From the NCBI GenBank assembly GCA_017518105.1, contig JAFWWC010000037.1, positions 1 through 35,402 on the forward strand: a stretch of DNA of 35,402 nt. The letters are read 5' to 3'. This DNA comes from Selenomonadaceae bacterium (GTDB taxonomy: Bacteria > Bacillota > Negativicutes > Selenomonadales > Selenomonadaceae). The notes under the pieces are model-generated. The model searched no databases, was not told where the DNA came from, and worked only from the letters and a program-made list of their open reading frames with translations. A program made the translations under genes and the position numbers. This document shows, piece by piece, positions 1-6,982 of the stretch (position 1 is its first letter; every line of letters begins with the position of its first letter).

Positions 1-429
1 GCTGAACCCGACGTTCATATATCGGCTTGCGTATTCGGGCGCAATCTGCAACTCCTTCATGAGCGCGAGCAGTTCTTTATGGAAGGCAAGAACTTTAATC
101 TTGTCGCCAGTGATTGATTGCTTAGCAGTTCGTAGCATGTTTTCGACGGTGATGCCGGGGATTTCCTCTGGATTTTGGAAGGAAAGGAAAATGCCCCGTC
201 GCGCCCGCTCAAAAGTCTTTAACGTCGTGAGGTCTTCGCCGTCAAAAAAAATTTCGCCGCCCGTGATTTGATATTTCGGGTGTCCAAGGATGACATTCAT
301 CAGCGTTGACTTGCCGGAGCCGTTCGGACCTAAGATGACGTGAATTTCACCCTTGCCGACGTTTAGGCTAAGCCCGCGCAAAATTTCCTTATCGCCCGCG
401 CTGACGTGTAGATTCTTTATTTCAAGCAA
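1..429 (-). CDS. sufC: Fe-S cluster assembly ATPase SufC (partial, N-terminal 143 residues)
   Basis: ABC-type ATPase of the SUF iron-sulfur assembly machinery, which works in the cytoplasm with SufB and SufD. Read on the minus strand, the N-terminal 143 residues are present and the rest lies beyond position 1. The Walker A motif GPNGSGKST is at residues 34-42, and the Q-loop region reads FLSFQNPEEIPG, typical of SufC rather than of import ABC proteins. The start is TTG at 427-429, because an AGGAGG at 439-444 sits 9 nt upstream and no ATG is available in frame. SufC proteins are normally about 250 residues. The sufB/sufD partners would be expected outside the window. Family assignment is firm. 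Confidence 0.9.
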   Translation of the reverse strand, partial: MLEIKNLHVSAGDKEILRGLSLNVGKGEIHVILGPNGSGKSTLMNVILGHPKYQITGGEIFFDGEDLTTLKTFERARRGIFLSFQNPEEIPGITVENMLRTAKQSITGDKIKVLAFHKELLALMKELQIAPEYASRYMNVGFS

Positions 430-451
430 AATGATTCGCCTCCTAATGTTC

Positions 452-486
452 AAAAAGGAGCAGGGATATTTTGCTTTCCCTACTCC
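452..486 (-). terminator. Rho-independent terminator after the SPFH gene
   Basis: On the minus strand a GGAG-x-AGGGA / TCCCT-x-CTCC stem with a 10 nt loop (457-486) is followed by T5. It lies between the stop of the SPFH gene and the sufC ribosome site, so it separates the two transcripts. Confidence 0.8.
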
Positions 487-504
487 CTAGAAATTAATCC
501 CTAA

Positions 505-1791
505 TCAAGGTTTGGGCTTGCCGCACTCGGCGCAGAACTTGCCCTTATTGACGGTGCCGCATTCGCAAGTCCATTCGTTGCTGACGGGTCGGGGCTTGCC
601 GCATTCGGCGCAGAACTTACCCTTATTGACGGCTCCGCACTCGCAACGCCATTCATTGACGACGGGTTTAGGAGCACCGCACTCGGCGCAGAAGTTCCCG
701 CGATTGTCCTCGTGACCGCAAGCAGAACATTTCCACGTTGCCGGCTTCTGTTGCTGAGTTTGAGCCTGCTGTTGTTGCTGTTGAGCCATAGCGAACAAAT
801 TGCCCGCGTTTATGCCGCCAGCCTGATTCGCCATGCCCATCCCCATAAAACCAGTCATCGCGCCCGCCGTATTTTGAGCCGCCGATTGCATTGCCGAGGC
901 CTGTGCGCCAGTCAAATGAGCCGCCGCCATTGCCGGATTCCTCAACGCGCCATTGCGTTGCATTTCCTTAATCATGTTGGCATCTTCTTCTGAAGCGGAA
1001 ACATTTGACACGCCGAACGAGACCACTTGCAAGCCGCGTAAGTCGCCCCATTTCTTACTAAGAACTTCGTTAAGGGCGTCGGCAATCTCGGTTGTGTGGG
1101 CGGGCAGGGCGGAGTATCTGATACCCATCTCGGAAATTCTCGCGAAGGCTGGTTGCAACGCCGTCATAAGTTCGGTCTTGAGTTGCGCGTCAATCTCGGA
1201 GCGGTTGTAAGTGTCCTTGACGTTGCCGCAGACGTTCGTATAGAAGAGAATCGGATTGACAATCTTGTAGCTGTAGGAGCCGAAGCATTTAATCGCAATG
1301 TCCACGTCAAGCCCGATATTGTAATCGACGACGCGGAAGGGAATCGGGCTGGGCGTTCCGTATTTGTTGCCGATAATCTCCTTGGTGTTGAAATAGTAAA
1401 TGCGTTCGTCACGTCCGGCATCGCCGCCGAAGCTGAAGCGTTCCTTCATGGCAAAGAAGATGTCTTGAATGTTTTCGGCTACGGTCTTGTTGCTGTTAAA
1501 GATACTCGGCTCGGTGGACTTGTCGTAGATGTATTCGCCGCTATCAGCGCACAGTTCGACAACTTTGCCGTTCTGAACAATCATCATGCATTGCCCGTCG
1601 TTTACGGAAATTTTCGAGCCGTTGGTTATTACGTTGTCGGAGCCGTCATTGGAACTCCAACTACTCGATTTGCGCCTGTGACCTTTGGCAACGAGTATCT
1701 CCGGCGATAGGCTGTCGCAGTAAAAATATTCCTTCCACTGGTCGCCGAGCACGCCGCCCGCCGACGCCAATGCCGCTTGAATCAATCCCAT
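505..1791 (-). CDS. SPFH-domain protein with three C-terminal zinc ribbons (YdjI / virion core protein-like)
   Basis: Cytosolic SPFH (stomatin/prohibitin-like) protein of the YdjI type, 428 residues. The N-terminal two thirds carry the SPFH fold. A low-complexity Met/Ala/Gln stretch with a Q6 run follows near residue 340. The C-terminus has three consecutive zinc ribbons, each a CxCG or CxxCG pair followed by CAECG, beginning at WKCSACG, WRCECG and WTCECG. The last two are near-identical and look recently duplicated. The reading frame opens at a TTG two codons earlier, but ATG at 1789-1791 has GGGAGG at 8 nt and is the better start. Bacillus relatives are linked to membrane stress and PspA; that role here is inference. 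Confidence 0.85.
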   Translation of the reverse strand: MGLIQAALASAGGVLGDQWKEYFYCDSLSPEILVAKGHRRKSSSWSSNDGSDNVITNGSKISVNDGQCMMIVQNGKVVELCADSGEYIYDKSTEPSIFNSNKTVAENIQDIFFAMKERFSFGGDAGRDERIYYFNTKEIIGNKYGTPSPIPFRVVDYNIGLDVDIAIKCFGSYSYKIVNPILFYTNVCGNVKDTYNRSEIDAQLKTELMTALQPAFARISEMGIRYSALPAHTTEIADALNEVLSKKWGDLRGLQVVSFGVSNVSASEEDANMIKEMQRNGALRNPAMAAAHLTGAQASAMQSAAQNTAGAMTGFMGMGMANQAGGINAGNLFAMAQQQQQQAQTQQQKPATWKCSACGHEDNRGNFCAECGAPKPVVNEWRCECGAVNKGKFCAECGKPRPVSNEWTCECGTVNKGKFCAECGKPKP

Positions 1792-1819
1792 GTACAATCC
1801 CTCCCAAAAAATTTTTCCG

Positions 1820-1848
1820 ATTATATCACGCCGCCGCCCTTAGCGCAA
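1820..1848 (-). promoter_or_regulatory. Extended -10 promoter for the SPFH gene
   Basis: On the minus strand the -10 is TATAAT (1820-1825) preceded by TGA, forming an extended -10. A weak -35 TTGCGC (1843-1848) lies 17 nt upstream. The -35 overlaps the T-run of the preceding terminator, so the two genes are transcribed independently. Confidence 0.65.
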
Positions 1849-1875
1849 AAAAATAACTCGGCGTCTTAACCGAGT
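1847..1875 (-). terminator. Terminator after yoeB
   Basis: On the minus strand an ACTCGG/CCGAGT stem (1856-1861 with 1870-1875) is followed by a T7 run. It closes the EAL-sucC-antitoxin-yoeB transcript. Confidence 0.75.
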
Positions 1876-1895
1876 CCATAAGCCTTGCCGCAGAA

Positions 1896-2147
1896 TCAAT
1901 AATGTCCTCTGCAAGCTTTGATTACAATATCGCTACCTTCAATGTCATAGACCAAACGATTAGCTTCACCAATGCGGCGGCTGTAGCCGAGTCCGTATTT
2001 CAAACGTTCGGGCTTGCCTTCGCCTTTCATTGCGCCATCACGCTCTATGCTTTGCAAAAGCCGTTTGACTTTATCGGACGTCTTTTTATCCTGGTTTTCC
2101 CAATAAATGTAATGTTCCCAGCCAGTTTCAGTGAAGGTTCTGCGCAT
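1896..2147 (-). CDS. yoeB: YoeB-family mRNA interferase toxin
   Basis: Type II toxin of the Txe/YoeB family, a RelE-fold ribosome-dependent endoribonuclease that cleaves mRNA in the A site. The protein is 83 residues from the ATG at 2145-2147, the usual length (E. coli YoeB is 84). The YxYW segment and GKPERLK, SRRI, NRLVY and ACRGHY follow the family closely. The catalytic positions equivalent to E46, R65 and H83 of E. coli YoeB are all present (E47, R64, H82 here), so the toxin should be active. Its start lies inside the last codons of the antitoxin gene (20 nt overlap), typical translational coupling. It sits at the end of a transcript carrying sucC. Confidence 0.9.
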   Translation of the reverse strand: MRRTFTETGWEHYIYWENQDKKTSDKVKRLLQSIERDGAMKGEGKPERLKYGLGYSRRIGEANRLVYDIEGSDIVIKACRGHY

Positions 2148-2391
2148 TGACAAAATCCTCCCATTCTTCTTCCGTGAACGATACGACTTTGCCTTGCTTG
2201 TATTGCTCTGTACTGCGTTCGATTTGAGCGTAGAAACGAGCCGCCCGAAGAGCTTTCAAGATGTCGACGCCTTTGCCTTCCGCGATTTGGTCATTGATTT
2301 CCGATTTGAAGAAGAACCATTCCCGCGGTGCAAAAGTTATCGGCTTAGTCTCGTCGATTGCCTCGGGGTTAAGTACTTGCGCTTCAGACAT
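2128..2391 (-). CDS. Putative antitoxin of YoeB
   Basis: An 87-residue protein directly upstream of and overlapping yoeB, which by position is its antitoxin. I do not recognise the sequence as a classical YefM/Phd: it lacks the usual N-terminal start of that family and has a central ALRAARFYAQIERS helix. The acidic C-terminal tail (SFTEEEWEDF) is of the kind that wraps an interferase. Start ATG 2389-2391 has only a weak GGTGGTGA ribosome site. It begins 19 nt after the sucC stop with no terminator or obvious promoter between, so it appears to be co-transcribed with sucC. Function is inferred from gene order. Confidence 0.7.
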   Translation of the reverse strand: MSEAQVLNPEAIDETKPITFAPREWFFFKSEINDQIAEGKGVDILKALRAARFYAQIERSTEQYKQGKVVSFTEEEWEDFVNAQNLH

Positions 2392-2410
2392 TTAAATCAC
2401 CACCAAAAGT

Positions 2411-3598
2411 TTACGAGGCTTGCTTGACGAGGCGAACGATTTCTTCCGCGCCGCCCTCCATAGTCTCCGCCATGATGACATTGGCAATCGGCGACTCTTT
2501 GAGAATTTCTCTGCCACGTTCGACGTTCGTACCTTCAAGGCGCACGACCACTGGCACGGGGATTGACTTGCCGTCGAGGGAAATAATCTTTGCCGCGTTG
2601 ACGATACCTTGAGCAACGAGGTCGCATTTATTGATACCGCCGAAGATGTTCACGAAGATTCCTTTAGCCTGCCCGCCTTCAAGCATGATTTGGAAAGCCT
2701 CAGCAATCTTTTCGGGGGTGGAGTCGCCGCCAACGTCTAGGAAGTTCGCAGGCTCTCCGCCGAAGTGTTTAAGGATGTCGACAGTCGCCATAGCCAAGCC
2801 CGCACCGTTTACCATGCAAGCCACGTTGCCGCCGAGATTAACGTAATTCAAGCCGAGTTTAGCCGCGTGAAGTTCTTTAGGGTCTTCCTCTGTCTCGTCG
2901 CGCATTGATTCAATATCGGGGTGACGATAAAGCGCACTGTCATCGAAGTTCAACTTAGCGTCTAGGGCGATAACGTCATTTTCCGCCGTGACGACGAGCG
3001 GATTGATTTCAGCAAGCGAGCAATCCTTGCGAACAAACGCCGTGTAAAGATTAATCATCAGCTTTGTAACCTTGCGGATAACTTCTTTAGGGAAGTTCAT
3101 CTTGTAAGCCATGCGCGTTGCTTGGAAGGGGGCAAGTCCTATCGCTGGGTCAATGAACTCCTTAACGATTTTTTCGGGCGACTCTGCGGCGACTTTCTCA
3201 ATCTCAACGCCGCCTTCCTCCGAACCCATCATCACAACGCGAGCCGTTGCCCTGTCGACGACGAAGCTAAGATAATATTCCTTCTTGATGTTCGAGCCAG
3301 CCTCAATCAGCAGACGCTTAACGACCTTTCCTTCCGGTCCTGTCTGATGAGTGACGAGCGTTTTGCCTAAAAGTTCTTCCGCGTATTGGCGAACCTCTTG
3401 GAGATTGTGCGCGAGTTTGACGCCGCCCGCCTTGCCGCGTCCGCCCGCATGAATTTGAGCCTTAACAACAATCACGTCCGCGCCGAGGGTTTGCGCCTGC
3501 TTAACTGCCTCCTCGACTGTGAACGCCGCCCCGCCGTCAGGGACGTTCACGCCGTAGCCGCGCAGGATTGCCTTGCTTTGATATTCGTGGATATTCAA
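2411..3598 (-). CDS. sucC: Succinate-CoA ligase (ADP-forming) subunit beta
   Basis: Beta subunit of succinyl-CoA synthetase, 395 residues (E. coli SucC is 388). The alpha-beta heteromer interconverts succinyl-CoA plus ADP/Pi and succinate plus ATP plus CoA. The N-terminal ATP-grasp domain opens with MNIHEYQSK and includes the glycine-rich [16 protein letters not shown]. The C-terminal part carries [11 protein letters not shown] and the conserved [10 protein letters not shown]. The start is TTG (3596-3598), with AGGAAG upstream and correct alignment to the family N-terminus. It begins 4 nt after the preceding stop. The expected partner sucD is not adjacent: the next genes are a toxin-antitoxin pair. 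A malate-CoA ligase relative is a less likely alternative. Confidence 0.93.
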   Translation of the reverse strand: MNIHEYQSKAILRGYGVNVPDGGAAFTVEEAVKQAQTLGADVIVVKAQIHAGGRGKAGGVKLAHNLQEVRQYAEELLGKTLVTHQTGPEGKVVKRLLIEAGSNIKKEYYLSFVVDRATARVVMMGSEEGGVEIEKVAAESPEKIVKEFIDPAIGLAPFQATRMAYKMNFPKEVIRKVTKLMINLYTAFVRKDCSLAEINPLVVTAENDVIALDAKLNFDDSALYRHPDIESMRDETEEDPKELHAAKLGLNYVNLGGNVACMVNGAGLAMATVDILKHFGGEPANFLDVGGDSTPEKIAEAFQIMLEGGQAKGIFVNIFGGINKCDLVAQGIVNAAKIISLDGKSIPVPVVVRLEGTNVERGREILKESPIANVIMAETMEGGAEEIVRLVKQAS

Positions 3599-3602
3599 AA
3601 TC

Positions 3603-4283
3603 TCACTTCCTGTTCTTAATCATGTAAACGGTTTGTCCAGAATTGCCGCTAGTCTTGAGTGCAAAGCCGCCGTCGATCGCCTGAGCTTGAATCTTATCTT
3701 GCGTGGCGTAAACGATGATGTCAATGCCCGCCGCCGCCGAGGTGAGGTTAGCCGCATTCTTCAAGCCCGCGTTAAGGTAATCAATCGGGCAACCAGGGTC
3801 ATAGCCGAACATGCCCAATTCCATTTCGACTTCGGCAGGCTCCGTCACGGGATAAGACTTTTCGCCGTCAATCTTTTCCCATGCCGCGCCTTTTTGGCAA
3901 GCTCTGATTTCAAGTTCGGGCAGGGCTTCCGCGCTGAAGGTCATCAACGTGGAAATATCTTCAATGCCCGCCGCCTCGTACTTAATGCTGATTTCGTTGT
4001 CGTTGGAAATGCTGTAAGTCACGGTCGCCGACTTGCCGCCGAGCGTAGCCGAAAGCTTGACGCCCTCAAGAGTCTGCTCGCCTTGCCAAGCGATGTTTGC
4101 AAAGTCTTCGCCGCCGTTGACGACAACAAAGCTTGCCTCGTCCTTGAGCAGGAAACAGTTCTTGAAGTCCTTGTTGCGGAACCTCATCGACACGAGACGC
4201 GCCCCAAGCTCGCTGACCTTAAGCTCATTGCCTTTGGTGTTGCGTAGCGTCCAAACGGTGCCCTCCTTTTTAATTGCCGGCAT
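3603..4283 (-). CDS. Degenerate aldose-1-epimerase (mutarotase)-like protein
   Basis: A 226-residue cytosolic protein. The N-terminus ([24 protein letters not shown]) and a central stretch ([16 protein letters not shown]) resemble the galactose mutarotase fold of GalM. The segment that would carry the catalytic histidine (NHSYFNL in true GalM) reads TFSAEAL instead, and the protein is about 110 residues shorter than GalM. Enzyme activity is therefore doubtful and a sugar-binding role is possible. The start ATG (4281-4283) has AAGGAGG at 9 nt and overlaps the end of the EAL gene by 14 nt. sucC starts 4 nt after its stop, so the three genes form one operon. Confidence 0.6.
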   Translation of the reverse strand: MPAIKKEGTVWTLRNTKGNELKVSELGARLVSMRFRNKDFKNCFLLKDEASFVVVNGGEDFANIAWQGEQTLEGVKLSATLGGKSATVTYSISNDNEISIKYEAAGIEDISTLMTFSAEALPELEIRACQKGAAWEKIDGEKSYPVTEPAEVEMELGMFGYDPGCPIDYLNAGLKNAANLTSAAAGIDIIVYATQDKIQAQAIDGGFALKTSGNSGQTVYMIKNRK

Positions 4284-5580
4284 TTGAATCGTCCTCCTTA
4301 GTTACAAGAAATTTATCTAAAAGTGCTTCGTAGTCACGAATCGGCAATGGTCGCGAGAAGAAATAACCTTGAATCGCTACCTCGCCCAAGCTAGCCACGT
4401 AATCGCACTGGAATTGAGTTTCGACACCCTCGACGACAACGCCCATTTGCAATTCCTCCGCAAGCTCGACGACGAATTTTAAGATGACGGCGACGCGTTT
4501 GGATTTTTCAAGCTCGCGGATAAACGCCATATCAACTTTCACGGTATCAAGCGGCATGTCCTTTAGCATGTTCAGCGACGAATAGCCCGCCCCGAAGTCG
4601 TCCATTAAAACCGTAAAGCCCAAATTCCTAAACGTCGAGAGCATGTCTAGCAGTTGCAGTCGGTTGTCAGTGTATGCGCTCTCCGTGACTTCGAGTTTTA
4701 GCATCCACGGTTCCAGATTATATTTTTCCATTAAGCTTGAAAGGAATTCGGGCAAGTCGTCTTTGTAGAAGTTGAGCCGCGACAGGTTCACCGAGATAGG
4801 GACAATCGGTTTGCCCTCGTCTAGTCGCTTGCGTTGAAGGCGGCACGCCTCCTCCCAAACGAAACGGTCTAGCCGAACGATAAAGCCGTTTTCTTCGCAG
4901 GCGGGAATGAACTTGCCGGGCGAAATCATGCCGTGCACAGGGTGAATCCATCGGACGAGAGCCTCTGCACTTACGACGATATTTTTACGCGGGTTGAAAA
5001 TTGGTTGTAGGAAAATCGTAAATTCGTGTTCCATGAGCGCAATTTCCAAGTTATTCTTTTCCATTAGCTCATCAATCATTTGGTCGCGCATCTTTGCATC
5101 GTAGTAGGCGTAGCGCGTCTGATAACTGCCCTTGACTCGTTGAAGTGCCATTCTCGCCCGGTCATACATTTGACTAATCGGCAACTTTCCTAAGTCGCGT
5201 TTATCGACGGGATAAACGCCTGCAAAAAATAAAATGTGATGGCTTATATGAAGGGAACGAATCCTTTCATCGAGGTCTTGGATAATTTTTTCTAAGTTGA
5301 GTTCGTCTGTTGGTATACACAATATAAAATGGTCTGCTTCAGCCCGACAGCTTATCGAGGTTCGCGGATTTAGTGTCGCCTTGAAGTAATTGCCCGCCTC
5401 TTGCAAAATCAAATCGCCCGTGTCCATGTGGAACAAGTCATTTATGATTTTAAAGCAACTTATATCCAAGCAAACGATATTATATTCGACACCGTTGCTA
5501 TCCTTTAAGAGTAATGTCGCCTCCCTGTAAAAAGCATCGCTGGTATAAAGCCCTGTCAGTGAATCAAAATTGCTGTCCAT
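4270..5580 (-). CDS. Cyclic-di-GMP phosphodiesterase: degenerate GGDEF plus EAL domain
   Basis: Predicted c-di-GMP signalling protein without membrane segments, 436 residues from the chosen start. The N-terminal GGDEF domain is degenerate: the active-site loop reads EADHF, so cyclase activity is unlikely and it may only bind nucleotide. The C-terminal EAL domain keeps its key residues: EAL, the SVNLS asparagine, the EVTES glutamate, DDFGAGYSS, the VKVD lysine, VVEGVE and the IQGYFFSRPL glutamine. It should therefore hydrolyse c-di-GMP. The frame is open to a TTG at 5652 that has no ribosome site. ATG at 5578-5580 has GAAGAAGGA at 9 nt and is preferred; a TTG nine codons further upstream is an alternative. 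It heads the operon with the mutarotase-like gene and sucC. Confidence 0.9.
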   Translation of the reverse strand: MDSNFDSLTGLYTSDAFYREATLLLKDSNGVEYNIVCLDISCFKIINDLFHMDTGDLILQEAGNYFKATLNPRTSISCRAEADHFILCIPTDELNLEKIIQDLDERIRSLHISHHILFFAGVYPVDKRDLGKLPISQMYDRARMALQRVKGSYQTRYAYYDAKMRDQMIDELMEKNNLEIALMEHEFTIFLQPIFNPRKNIVVSAEALVRWIHPVHGMISPGKFIPACEENGFIVRLDRFVWEEACRLQRKRLDEGKPIVPISVNLSRLNFYKDDLPEFLSSLMEKYNLEPWMLKLEVTESAYTDNRLQLLDMLSTFRNLGFTVLMDDFGAGYSSLNMLKDMPLDTVKVDMAFIRELEKSKRVAVILKFVVELAEELQMGVVVEGVETQFQCDYVASLGEVAIQGYFFSRPLPIRDYEALLDKFLVTKEDDSNAGN

Positions 5581-5664
5581 TTTGGGCAATCCTTCTTCCT
5601 TGTTCAATGCAACTCGCTCCCTTCTGCTTGTAATCTCCAAAATTTTTTTCAACTATTCAACGCC

Positions 5665-5699
5665 AAAAAATAAATCCCTGCAAAACAACCTAAGGGATT
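5665..5699 (-). terminator. Intrinsic terminator for a leftward antisense RNA of small-peptide locus A
   Basis: On the minus strand an AATCCCT/AGGGATT stem (5673-5679 with 5693-5699) is followed by TATTTTTT. No annotated minus gene ends here, since era stops at 6043. It is well placed to end a transcript that starts at the antisense promoter near 5939-5968 and crosses the whole peptide gene. Confidence 0.7.
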
Positions 5700-5709
5700 G
5701 AAATCCACT

Positions 5710-5738
5710 TTTGCATTTTATTGACGCCGTGATATAAT
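5710..5738 (+). promoter_or_regulatory. Sense promoter of small-peptide locus A
   Basis: The -35 is TTTGCA (5710-5715), the spacer is 17 nt, and the -10 is TATAAT (5733-5738) preceded by TGA (extended -10). Transcription would start near 5745 and give a leader of about 60 nt before the peptide. The leader opens with a CCGTT/AACGG stem. Confidence 0.75.
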
Positions 5739-5805
5739 CCCGTTCGTGCTTGAGCCTATAAACGGCAGGCGGTTAGACCAGAGCCCTCGGACTGGGGGTG
5801 AGGAT

Positions 5806-5886
5806 ATGCTCGTGATTAGAATCATTATCCGCGTAACAGCACTGACGGGAGCAATCTTGCTCCTACTCAGCAAAACGGCCGCCTAA
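5806..5886 (+). CDS. Small hydrophobic peptide A (26 aa), putative type I toxin
   Basis: A 26-codon gene reading MLVIRIIIRV at the start and ending LLLSKTAA, mostly hydrophobic with basic residues near the N-terminus and one lysine near the end, as in single-span membrane peptides. ATG 5806-5808 has a GGGGGTGAGG ribosome site whose GAGG (5800-5803) can pair with CCTC (5785-5788). It has its own promoter and terminator. The peptide aligns with the product of 14393-14467 (13 of 22 residues identical, including RV..LTG and KTA), which argues strongly that both are real. The toxin role is inference from architecture. I do not recognise the family. Confidence 0.7.
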   Translation: MLVIRIIIRVTALTGAILLLLSKTAA

Positions 5887-5938
5887 GCTCACCACAGCTT
5901 TAGACGACCCAACGTATCTACTCTATTCTTAGAAATAT

Positions 5939-5968
5939 TTTATCGAGGGCGAAAACCGCTTCTGTCAA
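5939..5968 (-). promoter_or_regulatory. Antisense promoter of small-peptide locus A
   Basis: On the minus strand the -35 is TTGACA (5963-5968), and GATAAA lies 18 nt downstream (5939-5944). The start would be near 5932, giving an RNA antisense to the 3' UTR, peptide gene and leader, ending at the terminator at 5665-5699. The element is conserved in copy B: TTGA-x5-AGCGGTTTT, then an AT-rich -10 region. Confidence 0.55.
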
Positions 5969-5973
5969 GCACT

Positions 5974-6006
5974 CCGCTCGCTATCTTTAGCGATGCGGCT
6001 TTTTTA
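5974..6006 (+). terminator. Terminator of small-peptide mRNA A
   Basis: A CCGC-x-CGCTA / TAGCG-xx-GCGG stem (5974-5998) is followed by CTTTTTT on the plus strand. The upstream 3' UTR contains AACCGCTT (5954-5961), complementary to AGGCGGTT (5767-5774) in the leader. Confidence 0.85.
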
Positions 6007-6042
6007 TTATATTCGCTGTTAAATTTTTTTCAAGCCCGCCAA

Positions 6043-6933
6043 TCAAAAATCTTTAAGTCCAAAGCTCTGCAACGCCCCGATTGAATTCCGCCAATCGCGT
6101 TTGACTTTAACCCACAAGTCCAGAAAGACCTTCGCGCCGAGGAGCATTTCAATTTCAGGACGAGCCGCCTTGCCGACCTGCTTTAACATTTTGCCGCCCT
6201 TGCCGATTAGAATTCCCTTCTGCGAGTCCCGCTCAACATAAATCGTCGCCCGAATAAAAATCGTGCCGTTGTCGCGGGGCGTGAACTCTTCCAAGTCCAC
6301 GGCGATTGCGTGCGGGATTTCATCTTGCGTAGCGTGCAAAAGCTTTTCCCGAATCAGCTCGGCAATTATCAGGCGTTCGGGCTGGTCAGTCACCATGTCG
6401 GCAGGATAATATTGCACGCCTTCGGGCAGAAACTTCTTTGCCTCGTCGATTAGTTCATTTACGTTTGTGCCGTCCGCCGCGCTTATCGGGACGACCGCCG
6501 CAAAGTCTCTGCGCGTCGAATACTCCGCGATTATCGGCAGGAGCTTTTCGCGCTCAAGGAGGTCAACCTTATTCACGACGAGTATTACTGGCTTAGTCGT
6601 CGCGGCTAGTCGTTCCAAAATGTATTTCTCGCCGCCGCCAAATTTCTCTGTCGCGTCTATGACAAAAAAAATCACGTCGACTTCCTTAAGCGTACCTTCC
6701 GCCGCCTTTAGCATGTACTCGCCGAGCTTGAGTTTAGGCTTATGGATGCCGGGCGTGTCGAGGAAAATAATCTGCGCGTCGTCTTGCGTCAAGATACACT
6801 GAATGCGGCTACGTGTCGTCTGCGGCTTATCGGAGATTATCGCGACCTTCTGCCCGACGATTTTATTAATCAGCGTGGACTTGCCGACGTTCGGGCGACC
6901 AATGACTGTGACGAATCCCGATTTATATTCCAT
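6043..6933 (-). CDS. era: GTPase Era
   Basis: Essential GTPase of 30S subunit and 16S rRNA 3'-end maturation, 296 residues (family about 300). G1 GRPNVGKST is at residues 12-20, G3 DTPG at 59-62 and G4 NKVD at 121-124. The C-terminal KH domain has the GKGGKMLKQVG signature that binds 16S rRNA. Start ATG 6931-6933 has GGAGG about 7 nt upstream. It lies 49 nt after rpoD on the same strand and is probably co-transcribed with dnaG-rpoD. No convincing terminator follows it on this strand. Confidence 0.97.
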   Translation of the reverse strand: MEYKSGFVTVIGRPNVGKSTLINKIVGQKVAIISDKPQTTRSRIQCILTQDDAQIIFLDTPGIHKPKLKLGEYMLKAAEGTLKEVDVIFFVIDATEKFGGGEKYILERLAATTKPVILVVNKVDLLEREKLLPIIAEYSTRRDFAAVVPISAADGTNVNELIDEAKKFLPEGVQYYPADMVTDQPERLIIAELIREKLLHATQDEIPHAIAVDLEEFTPRDNGTIFIRATIYVERDSQKGILIGKGGKMLKQVGKAARPEIEMLLGAKVFLDLWVKVKRDWRNSIGALQSFGLKDF

Positions 6934-6982
6934 GTCAATTCCTCCAAAGTAAAAGGAGCCGCGCTTGCGACTCCCGATAATG

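Noticed and set aside
1096..1710. 204-codon open frame opposite the SPFH gene
   Set aside because: Antisense shadow of a gene with clear homology; no ribosome site and no recognisable product.
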